The notes under the pieces were generated by a model that did no database searches, was not told where the DNA came from, and saw nothing but the letters and a program-made list of their open reading frames with translations. A DNA stretch of 17,544 nucleotides. Origin: Desulfobulbaceae bacterium. Lineage in GTDB: Bacteria > Desulfobacterota > Desulfobulbia > Desulfobulbales > SURF-16. The stretch lies in contig JALNXE010000092.1 in assembly GCA_023230525.1 (NCBI GenBank), forward strand, positions 1 through 17,544, in the 5' to 3' direction. This document shows, in pieces, positions 1 to 7,236 of the stretch. The position numbers and the translations under genes are program-made. Within the stretch, counting starts at the first letter, position 1, and every line of letters begins with the position of its first letter.

Positions 1-611
1 CGGTGTTCGGCGGCATCAGCGGCATGATCAGACGGCAGGAGAAAATCGCCGTGGTCGGGGTGAACGGGGCCGGCAAATCCACCTTTCTCAAGATGCTGGC
101 CGGCCAGACCGAACCCACCACCGGCAGCCTCAAGGTCGGGGCCAACGTCAACATCGGCTACTTCAGCCAGCACTCCATGGAACTCCTCTCCCCGGCAAAG
201 ACCGTGTTCGAAACCGTGCAGGACGCCATACCCCAGGCCACCATCGGCATGGTGCGCAACCTGTGCGCCGCCTTCCTCTTCCAGCATGATGAGGTGGATA
301 AACGCATCGCCAACCTGTCCGGGGGGGAAAAAAGCCGGGTGGTGCTGGCCACCCTGCTGGCCCGGCCGCTGAACCTGCTCATTCTTGATGAACCCACCAA
401 CCATCTTGATATCCAGTCCCGGGAGGTCCTGCTGGATGCCCTGCGGAAATTCACCGGCACGGTGCTGCTGGTCAGCCATGACCGCCATTTCCTGCGCTCG
501 CTGGTGCAACGGGTTTTTGAAATCGACCACGGCGAGATGCGGGTGTACGAAGGGGATTACCGTTATTACCTGCGCAAATCAACGGAAACGCACAGCGCGG
601 TGGCGGCGTAA
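1..611 (+). CDS. ABC-F family ATPase, C-terminal part (5' end outside window)
   Basis: This is the second nucleotide-binding domain of a soluble ABC-F protein, a ribosome-associated ATPase family that acts in translation rather than transport. Visible motifs, numbered from the first in-frame codon at base 3, are Walker A GVNGAGKS (19-26), signature LSGGEK (105-110), Walker B LLILDE (125-130) followed by PTNHLD, and the switch His in SHDRHF (159). The text before the signature and the closing RVFEIDHGEMRVYEGDYRYYL are typical of ABC-F C-termini. The first domain and the linker lie left of the window. The in-frame GTG at base 3 is internal to the gene, not a start. The subfamily (Uup, YheS, EttA or other) cannot be set from this half. 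There is no membrane segment. Confidence 0.93.
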   Translation, partial: VFGGISGMIRRQEKIAVVGVNGAGKSTFLKMLAGQTEPTTGSLKVGANVNIGYFSQHSMELLSPAKTVFETVQDAIPQATIGMVRNLCAAFLFQHDEVDKRIANLSGGEKSRVVLATLLARPLNLLILDEPTNHLDIQSREVLLDALRKFTGTVLLVSHDRHFLRSLVQRVFEIDHGEMRVYEGDYRYYLRKSTETHSAVAA

Positions 612-750
612 CAAGCTTGAGTGGATCTCCAGGGGGGGGACGGCGCCACGGCAAAAAGGCGGTGGCCGGCCTATGGTTTCGTGCGGCCATACCTGGGGAA
701 TACCCCACACCGGGGCGGCTGAGGCGAGAAAAAACAGGGCAAGGGCCGGC

Positions 751-784
751 AAGCGATCACAGGCTCTCTTACCAGTGATCGCTT
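751..784. terminator. Hairpin between convergent genes, possible bidirectional terminator
   Basis: A perfect 10-bp stem (AAGCGATCAC at 751-760 with GTGATCGCTT at 775-784) has a 14-nt loop. It lies between the ABC-F gene (+) and the heptahaem cytochrome gene (-), both of which end here. The plus-strand flank is only mildly T-rich (TCTTT, then TTTTT), so classical intrinsic termination is plausible but not certain. Confidence 0.5.
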
Positions 785-803
785 CCCTCTTTAATCATCC
801 TTT

Positions 804-1895
804 TTAATCATCCTTGGCGGTATGGCAGACAAAGCAGCCGCATTCATCATTTTCCGTGTCTGCCACGCAGGCGTCGTAATCCCAGCGCAGCATGTCCGGA
901 TAGGGGGACCCGTGGGGCCGGTGGCAGGAGATGCAGGTCACCACGTCCTGGCCAAGCTCCACCGTGGCGGAATTCTTCATACCGACGAGATTGGTCTTGG
1001 CCACCGGCACCCGGGGATTGTAGCCATTCATCGCCGTGAACTCGCCGCTGTTGGGGATAACCACATCCGAGGGGTGGCGCAGCCAGGCGCCGTTATAATC
1101 AACCGGCTGCCCATCGTTCATCTCATGATGAAAGTTGCCGTGGCAGCCGCTGCAGAACTGGCCGATGGTAAAACGGGTCATGAAGGTCTCTTTGGCGTAA
1201 ACATCCGAGGTGCCGAAGTAGCCGTTATGCCGTGTTGCCGCGGGATTCTGTTCCCAATTTTCCTCTTCTATGCCCTTGACCCCGAATGAGGTGGGATCGG
1301 CCATCATGGCCGGCAGGGCGCCGAGGAAACGGTACCAGCCGCTTGAGGCCTCGGCCACCTCGGAGGTGCCGCCCGCATGATGGCGGGGATAGTGACAGCC
1401 TTTGCAGCCGCTGTTCTCGGTCGCCAAGGTATCATGGCAGGGAGAACAGGAGGTGGAATGACCCGGCGCGAAAAAGGTCCAGGCCGGACCGGACAGGACG
1501 CTGTCCGCGCTGGAAATACCGTAAACGTTGTGCCCCTTGTTATCCCCGCCCACCTGGGCCACCCAGTAGAAATTGCCGCCGGCCAGGGCGGAAGAGGCGG
1601 AACCGTCCGCCGGATAGGTGGGTTCAACGGTGTTGAAGACAATGGGCACCCGGTCACCGTTGCCCATATCAACAATGGTTGCGCTGCCGCTGCTGCTGTG
1701 GCAGCCTACGCAGTCATCAACCAGCAGGGTTTCCTGCGTCCCCTTGTCACCCTCCACCATCTGCTGGCCGCCCTGGCTGTTGTGCATGGTATGACAGGCG
1801 GAACAGGGACCATGCACCTTGGCTGTGGCCGAAGAGGGCAGCACGGCCAGCGGCACGATCAACAGCGGATAAATAAATCTGCAGCGGATTTTCAT
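804..1895 (-). CDS. Secreted heptahaem c-type cytochrome
   Basis: The 363-aa protein has an N-terminal signal peptide (hydrophobic residues about 7-24) and seven CXXCH haem-attachment motifs at residues 31-35, 62-66, 150-154, 164-168, 248-252, 321-325 and 354-358. Many extra His residues (HTMH, RHH, HH) could be distal ligands, so it probably carries periplasmic or extracellular electrons. It starts with HGPCSACHTMH and ends with a GCFVCHTAKDD tail, a pattern I associate with cytochromes of metal-reducing Desulfobacterota. It is last in the leftward cytochrome block, 63 bp after the tetrahaem gene, probably in the same transcript. The ribosome-binding site before the ATG is weak (GAGC). No porin partner is in the window, so its electron donor and acceptor are unknown. 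Confidence 0.9.
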   Translation of the reverse strand: MKIRCRFIYPLLIVPLAVLPSSATAKVHGPCSACHTMHNSQGGQQMVEGDKGTQETLLVDDCVGCHSSSGSATIVDMGNGDRVPIVFNTVEPTYPADGSASSALAGGNFYWVAQVGGDNKGHNVYGISSADSVLSGPAWTFFAPGHSTSCSPCHDTLATENSGCKGCHYPRHHAGGTSEVAEASSGWYRFLGALPAMMADPTSFGVKGIEEENWEQNPAATRHNGYFGTSDVYAKETFMTRFTIGQFCSGCHGNFHHEMNDGQPVDYNGAWLRHPSDVVIPNSGEFTAMNGYNPRVPVAKTNLVGMKNSATVELGQDVVTCISCHRPHGSPYPDMLRWDYDACVADTENDECGCFVCHTAKDD

Positions 1896-1958
1896 GGTCT
1901 TTGCTCATCATTTATTTTGTACAGCTTAACTTCATTTCATTTTGTTATTTTTCATTTT

Positions 1959-2459
1959 TCATCTGCGCTGCTCGTGGCAGACGCTGCAGCTGTAATCCAG
2001 CTTATGGTGACGATTGCTGCCCTGCATCTGCGGCGGGCCTGATACGGTTTCAACTGGATGGCAGACCAGGCAGTCCCTGAACAGCGAAACCGTGTAACCG
2101 GGTATGCCGGGATCCCAGACGGAAGGATGGCAGAACAGACAATCGTAAGTCTCACCAGGCTCCACCCCCGGCGGAGCGGTGGTTAGGATGATCCGGCTGC
2201 CCACCAGCAGATGATGTTTGTTGGCATTGGTTTTGCCCAGCATGGGGAACAAAACGAGATTGTCATGACAGCTGCGGCAATCCGCCTCCGTGGGCAGGCC
2301 GTCCCCGCCGGTCATGCCGCCGGATGTCCCGCCTGCGAGGTTGGCCCGGCTTGTCCCACAGGCAAAAAAACAAAGCGCTGCCAGCAGAAACCCGGAGGCA
2401 AGAAACCGCCCGCCCTGCTGAAAAAACCTGTCCCTTGAAGCATACCTGCTTTTTTTCAT
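1959..2459 (-). CDS. Small secreted tetrahaem c-type cytochrome, paralogue of the OmcZ-like N-terminal module
   Basis: The 166-aa protein has a basic start, a hydrophobic signal stretch (about 19-33) and four CXXCH motifs at 61-65, 107-111, 130-134 and 158-162. Its haem region follows the first four haems of the octahaem cytochrome at 5511-6950: KHHLLVGS versus RHHLLVGK, YDCLFCHPSVWD versus YECLSCHQMVWD, LFRDCLVCH versus SFRDCLLCH, then an HH pair and a last CXXCH. It lacks the other four haems and the Ig-like tail. The sequence FFACG near the signal end is a poor lipobox, so lipidation is possible but unsupported. GGTGA lies 5 nt before the ATG. It may be a periplasmic shuttle, a cap or a subunit for the larger cytochrome; this is inference. 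Confidence 0.88.
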   Translation of the reverse strand: MKKSRYASRDRFFQQGGRFLASGFLLAALCFFACGTSRANLAGGTSGGMTGGDGLPTEADCRSCHDNLVLFPMLGKTNANKHHLLVGSRIILTTAPPGVEPGETYDCLFCHPSVWDPGIPGYTVSLFRDCLVCHPVETVSGPPQMQGSNRHHKLDYSCSVCHEQRR

Positions 2460-2688
2460 TTTTATTCACCGAAGAACATGATCTGACGGTTTTCCCTTTA
2501 CTGATTTACGAAAACTTTTTTCATTTGGGGTTACACAATAACCTCTTCATTATGAGCAGCTCGTCATGGCTCATCCTGACGGTTTCTGCTGTCCGCCCGA
2601 CGATATTATTTTTTCAACTTTCTGAGTTGTGGTAACATGTTGAAATTAAATTGATATCCTCATGGTCACCGCAGCTTGTTTCCAGAAA

Positions 2689-2768
2689 ATTCAGCAGCCA
2701 GAAATCAGGAGCCAGAATAAAACGTAATAAAATCATCCATTCTAAATTCTGTCTCCTGTCTCCTGAAT
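2689..2768. repeat. Imperfect palindromic intergenic repeat (ATTCTGGCTCCTG type)
   Basis: The left arm (2689-2718) contains CAGCAGCCAGAAATCAGGAG then CCAGAAT. The right arm (2746-2768) reads ATTCTGTCTCCTGTCTCCTG then AAT, the near reverse complement. The arms hold short internal CAGGAG-like repeats, and an AT-rich spacer separates them. It lies in the 447-bp gap 2460-2906. I recognise this style as an interspersed non-coding repeat of proteobacterial genomes, but copy number cannot be judged here. The rest of the gap is AT-rich, with no gene seen. Confidence 0.6.
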
Positions 2769-2906
2769 TCCCATGACGGAGATCAGAGCAGCAACTATGT
2801 CACAAAAAAAATACCGTTATTTCGACAAAATAGATCAAGTCAAAAAGTTGAGTTATTTTCTTACAGCGGCCCTGGCGCGGGATCGGCATACCGTAAACAG
2901 TGCAGC

Positions 2907-3908
2907 TCAGTTGAGCAGAACCACAATGGCCGCCTTCTTCCTCAGCTCCTCGATATGGGCGATCTTTTTTTCCGTAGCCATGTTCCCGGCCAGGTACTTG
3001 CTGATGAAATCATGCATCTCGGCAAGCGTGGCATAGCCGGCCGGACTTTTATCGCTCACCTGGATGATGTGGAAGCCGTATCTGGTGGCAACGACCTCAC
3101 TGATTTCTCCAGGAGGCAGGGCAAAGGCGACAGCCTCAAATTCCGGGGGCATGAAACCGCGCTGGATGGAGCCCAACTCCCCGCCCTGAGCCTTTGACCT
3201 GGCGCAGCCGGAAAAACTGGCGGCTAACTTGGCGAATTGACCGCTGTCTTTTATGAGTTGGCTGCGCAGCTCTTCCGCTTTCTGCCGGGCCTGCTCCTTC
3301 ACCTCCGGGGCGGCATCCGGGGCCACCGCAATCAGGATGTGCCGTGCCTTGACGGACTCCTGCCGCTTAAAATTTTCCTTTGCCTGCTCATAATACGCGG
3401 CAATCTGCTCCTCCGTGGGCTTGATACCCGTGAGCCCCTGGCTGGCCAGGTAGGCATCCATCTGCAGCTTGCTGCGGTAACTTTCAATGAACTTTTCCGG
3501 GGTCAGATTGCGGGATGACAGATAGTGTTCCAACTGTTCAGGGGATTTGAACCCGGCCTGCATTGCCGCCATTTTCTGCCTGGCCTGCTCCTCGGCATCC
3601 CTGACGACCATCCTGCTGCTGGCCTGGCGCAGCAGTTCCTGGTCAATGAGTTTATCCAGGGCCTGCTGTTGCAGGGTGGTGGTCAGTTCCGGGGTGGCCC
3701 GGCGCATGCCGTAGCGGGCATATTTCCCCAGCTGCTGCTCCACTTCCGCGGCAAGCAGCTTTTCCGGAATGGGAAGGCCGTTGACGGTTGCCGCAACCCC
3801 GGCGCCAGCTGCCGCCGTTTGAGGTTCCGGTTCAAAGGCCTGCACCCTGGTCAATTGCAGCAGGACCAGCACTGATATGGCAAAAAAACAAAAAATTGCT
3901 CGCTTCAT
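2907..3908 (-). CDS. Secreted SurA/PpiC-type (parvulin) peptidyl-prolyl isomerase
   Basis: The 333-aa exported folding factor catalyses prolyl cis-trans isomerisation. It has a signal peptide (1-24), a SurA_N-like chaperone helical region (about 38-180, with TVNGLPIPEKLLAAEV and DKLIDQELL) and one parvulin domain (about 185-285). The domain shows KARHILIAV, GGELGSIQRGFMPPEFEAVAF and TRYGFHIIQV, matching the PpiC fold. SurA has two parvulin domains and this protein has one. The ATG at 3908 is chosen over one 78 bp upstream because GGGAG sits 6 nt before it and the signal peptide then begins the protein. It lies downstream of the subtilase and the octahaem cytochrome, so a role in folding or assembling that cytochrome is likely (inference). 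Confidence 0.9.
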   Translation of the reverse strand: MKRAIFCFFAISVLVLLQLTRVQAFEPEPQTAAAGAGVAATVNGLPIPEKLLAAEVEQQLGKYARYGMRRATPELTTTLQQQALDKLIDQELLRQASSRMVVRDAEEQARQKMAAMQAGFKSPEQLEHYLSSRNLTPEKFIESYRSKLQMDAYLASQGLTGIKPTEEQIAAYYEQAKENFKRQESVKARHILIAVAPDAAPEVKEQARQKAEELRSQLIKDSGQFAKLAASFSGCARSKAQGGELGSIQRGFMPPEFEAVAFALPPGEISEVVATRYGFHIIQVSDKSPAGYATLAEMHDFISKYLAGNMATEKKIAHIEELRKKAAIVVLLN

Positions 3909-4015
3909 CAAACTCTCCCGGATTAATTCCTTGTTACAGCATTTGCCGGCACCACAGTCTTCCACCGGCAACAAATAAAACTTCAATCTTGAAGGACTCG
4001 TAAAAACTGAAAATT

Positions 4016-4089
4016 AACCACAGAGCTCGCAGAGATAACCAAATGTAATTAAAAATTTCTTCTTTGTGATCTCTGTGTGCTCCGTGGTG
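4016..4089. repeat. Palindromic interspersed repeat (CCACAGAG...CTCTGTG type)
   Basis: The left arm at 4016-4039 (ACCACAGAGCTCGCAGAGAT core) and the right arm at 4066-4089 (GATCTCTGTGTGCTCCGTGG core) are reverse complements at 19 of 24 positions, around an AT-rich 26-bp centre. The CACAGAG/CTCTGTG motif with a GTGGT end is a recurrent intergenic repeat in many proteobacterial genomes (from memory). It lies between the protease and prolyl isomerase genes and could form an mRNA hairpin there. Confidence 0.65.
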
Positions 4090-4138
4090 AAAACAGACTT
4101 TTTACCCGCAAGGGGCATAAATACGAATTCATCAATCT

Positions 4139-5416
4139 TTACCTGCCAAAGCTTGCGGCAAAATTCGCAACATCGATGCTGTTCGTTCCGTCCTCCAGCT
4201 TCCGGGCGAAAGAAAGCAGATCAAGTCCGTCAACATCCCCGTCATCAGCTATCGCCGCTGCCGCATCGACCAGGCCGAAACCATACACCTCATCCCGGCC
4301 TTCATCCCCCAGATCAACCGCTGTCCGCTGCAGACGCAGACGGATGTCCCGGTTATTCACCAGGCCGTCCTGATTGGCATCGAACTGCCCCGCGGACATC
4401 AACAGAGCCGCCACCGCGGTGACATGGGGAGCAGCCTGGGAGGTGCCGCTCAGCAGGGCATATTCTCCATCGGCCGTGGTTGAGAGAATCTCCACCCCCG
4501 GCGCCATGAGTTCAACCTCGGCATCCATGGGAGAAAACCAGGCGGGAAGATCGCTTTGATAGGAAGCGGAGACGGCAATGACCGAATCATAGGCCGCGGG
4601 ATAAAGCACATCGCCCGCACGGGTGTTGCCACCCGCGGCTACCAGCAGCAGCCCGGCATTATAGGCGGCAGCACAGGCATCCTGCAGCACCGGCGAATTC
4701 GGGCCGGCAATGCTGATATTGGCGATGTCCATGCCGTTGTCAACCGCCCACTCGATGCCGGCCACGACCCAACTGAGATAGCCGGAGCCCGCTCCGTCGA
4801 GAACCTTCACCGCATATAATGAGGCATCCGGTGCGCCGCCGACCACGCCGGTTCCGTCGGCCGTTGCGGCAATGATGCCGGCCACATGGGTGCCATGGCT
4901 GTTCCAGCTGTCATCATAGGGATCATTGTCAGTAAAAACAAAATCATAGCCGCCCCGGTAGTTGGCCGAAAGCTGGGGATGGGTATAATCAATACCGGTG
5001 TCAATGACGGCTATTTTTACGCCCTGGCCGGTGATCCCCTGGTCATGCACACGATCACAGCCGATGTGCTGCACTCCCCAGGAGCTGCCGTATTCAGCTT
5101 CGGATGGTTCCGGCTCAACGGCGGAGACCACCGCATCCTCCACCACGTATTTTATGCGGGGATCGGCGCGCAGACGGGAAATTTCCTTTTCAGGGAGATT
5201 GGCGGCAAAGGCATGGATAATACGAAAGGCATGCCTCATTCTGCCTTTATGACCGCGGAGCAGATTGCGTTCGGCGGAACCGGGCTTTTTGTTGAAGCCG
5301 ATGATCACCTTGCGCTCCGCAGTGGAGGGGGCGGCAACAATAGCTTCCGCCGGCAGGAGCAGGCAGAACAGCAGAAAAAAAAGTACAACAGAGATGCGGC
5401 TTTCCGGCTTCTTCAT
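4139..5416 (-). CDS. Secreted subtilisin-like serine protease (S8) with I9 propeptide and dockerin-like tail, OzpA-like
   Basis: The 425-aa protein has a signal peptide (1-29), an I9-type inhibitor propeptide (about 35-100, KVIIGF to IKYVVEDAVV) and an S8 catalytic domain (about 112-390). The triad is Asp139 (VIDTGIDYTHP), His174 (HGTHVAGI) and Ser326 (GTSQAAPHV), with Asn264 (AAGGNT) as the oxyanion residue. The Met usual after GTS is Gln here. The C-terminal region holds two acidic repeats (DANQDGLVNNRDIRL at 346-360 and DDGDVDGLDLLSFA at 391-404, ending VANFAASFGR) that look like calcium-binding dockerin/EF-hand loops. The gene lies directly downstream of the octahaem cytochrome, as ozpA does beside omcZ in Geobacter, so processing of that cytochrome is the likely role (inference). 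An AAGG lies about 10 nt before the ATG. Confidence 0.9.
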   Translation of the reverse strand: MKKPESRISVVLFFLLFCLLLPAEAIVAAPSTAERKVIIGFNKKPGSAERNLLRGHKGRMRHAFRIIHAFAANLPEKEISRLRADPRIKYVVEDAVVSAVEPEPSEAEYGSSWGVQHIGCDRVHDQGITGQGVKIAVIDTGIDYTHPQLSANYRGGYDFVFTDNDPYDDSWNSHGTHVAGIIAATADGTGVVGGAPDASLYAVKVLDGAGSGYLSWVVAGIEWAVDNGMDIANISIAGPNSPVLQDACAAAYNAGLLLVAAGGNTRAGDVLYPAAYDSVIAVSASYQSDLPAWFSPMDAEVELMAPGVEILSTTADGEYALLSGTSQAAPHVTAVAALLMSAGQFDANQDGLVNNRDIRLRLQRTAVDLGDEGRDEVYGFGLVDAAAAIADDGDVDGLDLLSFARKLEDGTNSIDVANFAASFGR

Positions 5417-5435
5417 GGTCCATCAACCTTCATGC

Positions 5436-5481
5436 AAAAAAAAGAGAATCAGCAGGGAGCAGCAGCATTGCCGCCCCCTGC
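5436..5481 (-). terminator. Possible terminator after the octahaem cytochrome gene
   Basis: On the minus strand GCAGGG (5481-5476) pairs with CCCTGC (5457-5452). An inner 6-bp stem GCGGCA/TGCTGC with one G-U pair adds to it, and a run of eight T follows (5443-5436). The T run is 8 nt from the stem, so termination may be partial. It lies about 30 bp past the cytochrome stop and only 20 bp before the protease ATG, so it could lower protease expression relative to the cytochrome. Confidence 0.4.
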
Positions 5482-5510
5482 CAGCCGAATAAGGTGAAAA
5501 CAAATACCTG

Positions 5511-6950
5511 TTATCTTCTAGCCGGTTTTTTGATGATGGCTCTTCTGATGCTCACTGCGCCGTAGGCTTCCCCATAGACGCTGTCCACGTTAATGGCCGG
5601 ATCACACTCTCCGCACTGGGCATCGATCGTGGTGTCGGTCCAGGAAAGCACGGTGCAGTTTGCCACTGCATCGGGCAAAGAAACACTGGTGCCTGACCCG
5701 CTGGCATTGATGTACTGGCTGAAGCCCTTGCCGGTGATGCTGACAACGCCGTTTGTACAACTGGCAGAGGTAATCTTCACCTCAGGCATAACGGCCAGAT
5801 GGACACTGTTGCTGACGGACTTGACCTTCACCGCGTTCAGGGCATAATTGCCCGCAGCCAGGGTGGCCGGAATGGTGACGACGATGGTGCTTTCCGTGAT
5901 GGAGTCCGGAGTCAGAACGGTTGCGCTGCCATCAGCTGCTGTCAGGCTGATGGTGCTGGTTATTTCAATCGGTCCGGTGGGGCCTTGGACCAGATTGGTG
6001 AAGGCGGCGCCGGAGATGGTGAGCTGGGTGTCAAACCCTGCGGTGACGGTCGAGGCGCTTACCCCGGAAATATCGGGAATGACCGGGCCGGAATAAGGTG
6101 CGGCGGCGGCGGTAAAGCCGTGGCAGCCCCAGCAGTCATCCTGGTTGCCGATATGGCCGTAGTAGGCAGCTTCAGTACCCGGATCAATGCCGTTGGCATC
6201 GGAATCCACCTGGATATTATGCAGTGAATTCACGCCATGGCAGTTCTCGCACTGACGTATCCTGGCATCGTCGGCGGCATGGACATCATGACACAGGGTG
6301 CACTTGCCAAGGTAAACCAGCCCGGTGCTGTGATGGGTATCGGCGTTGTTGTATACGTTAATCCCGCTTGCCGAATCGAGGCCGGCGTCATGACAGAAGG
6401 CGCAGCCGCCTTCGCCATTGGTCCCGGTGCCGAGGTTGACCTGCGGGGTCACCAGGGACGGCTCATAGGTGGGGATATAATGCCCGTCACCCGGATTGTC
6501 GATGGGACCATGACAGGCCTTGCAGTCATCCGCCAGGGCCTTGGCCGTGAGATGATGCACGGAAGCCTGTCCGGCCAGCTGTTGATGACAGAGCAGGCAG
6601 TCCCGGAAGGAAACAAAACTATAAGTGTATGTCGTATCATCCCAGACCATCTGATGGCAGGAGAGACACTCATAGGAGGCGCCGGGGGTACCGGTCGGCG
6701 CGGCAGTCGGGTCAGGGATGGTCTTGCCCACCAGCAGATGATGCCGGTTGGGAATTGTTTCGGGTTTGACCACTGTGGTGTCTTCATGGCAGGCCCGGCA
6801 GTTTGCTTCAACCAGGTTGTTGAAAACGCCGTCGGGAATACCAATGTTTTGGTTTACCGGCGGAGGCGGAACCTCAGACCGGGCTGGAACCGCATATGCA
6901 AATGTCAGAGCAGCCGGCATGGCCAGTGTACATAGAATCTTTTTTAGCAT
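5511..6950 (-). CDS. OmcZ-like secreted octahaem c-type cytochrome with C-terminal Ig/IPT-like region
   Basis: The 479-aa protein has a signal peptide (1-25, cleaved near ARSE). Eight CXXCH motifs lie at 51-55, 95-99, 118-122, 143-147, 183-187, 217-221, 234-238 and 273-277, with HH pairs at 70-71, 132-133 and 206-207 as likely distal ligands. The C-terminal third (about 285-479) has no haem. It is beta-rich and looks like IPT/TIG or Ig-like domains (AGFDTQLTISGAAF, GVVSITGKGF), with four extra Cys (398, 432, 446, 449). Haem count, length, the VPPPPVNQ-IGIPD N-terminus and the subtilase gene downstream agree with Geobacter OmcZ, the precursor of conductive nanowires. Geobacter OmcZ has one CX14CH site; here all eight are CXXCH. 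The ATG at 6950 has GAGGGG 6 nt upstream; the ATG 30 bp earlier is less likely. Confidence in the octahaem cytochrome is high, in OmcZ-like about 0.7. Confidence 0.9.
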   Translation of the reverse strand: MLKKILCTLAMPAALTFAYAVPARSEVPPPPVNQNIGIPDGVFNNLVEANCRACHEDTTVVKPETIPNRHHLLVGKTIPDPTAAPTGTPGASYECLSCHQMVWDDTTYTYSFVSFRDCLLCHQQLAGQASVHHLTAKALADDCKACHGPIDNPGDGHYIPTYEPSLVTPQVNLGTGTNGEGGCAFCHDAGLDSASGINVYNNADTHHSTGLVYLGKCTLCHDVHAADDARIRQCENCHGVNSLHNIQVDSDANGIDPGTEAAYYGHIGNQDDCWGCHGFTAAAAPYSGPVIPDISGVSASTVTAGFDTQLTISGAAFTNLVQGPTGPIEITSTISLTAADGSATVLTPDSITESTIVVTIPATLAAGNYALNAVKVKSVSNSVHLAVMPEVKITSASCTNGVVSITGKGFSQYINASGSGTSVSLPDAVANCTVLSWTDTTIDAQCGECDPAINVDSVYGEAYGAVSIRRAIIKKPARR

Positions 6951-7236
6951 TTCTTTCCCCTCATCTAAATAATTTTTCAAATTCCTCAGTTACCTTTGAA
7001 TGTGATGCTTCCTCCCTGTTGCAATCACCCCCTTTGCAAACAATGCTAGAACCTTTCATGGATATCTTTCTCCGTCATGGACAGCAAACCGGACGGACAA
7101 ACGACACGGCCGTTTTCCCGGAGCCCAACAGCAGCAGCAGTCCGTCGCGCGGAGATACAGCTCACGCACGGCAGACCGCTGCAGCCAGGGAAATTGATTT
7201 CAAAAGGATTTCAGTGCTGCTGATGGGACAAAAAAA

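Noticed and set aside
641..720. Possible c-di-GMP (GEMM) riboswitch next to cytochrome genes
   Set aside because: Some GGCAAA/GGCC text resembles it, but the GCAAAGCC and tetraloop-receptor parts do not align. The position is at the 3' ends of both neighbouring genes, with no gene downstream on that strand.
6951..7236. GEMM riboswitch or sigma54 promoter upstream of the octahaem cytochrome
   Set aside because: I looked for the GEMM core and for GG-N10-GC spacing. Neither is present. Only two TTGCAA sites (7019-7024, 7034-7039) are notable, and they are too short to call.
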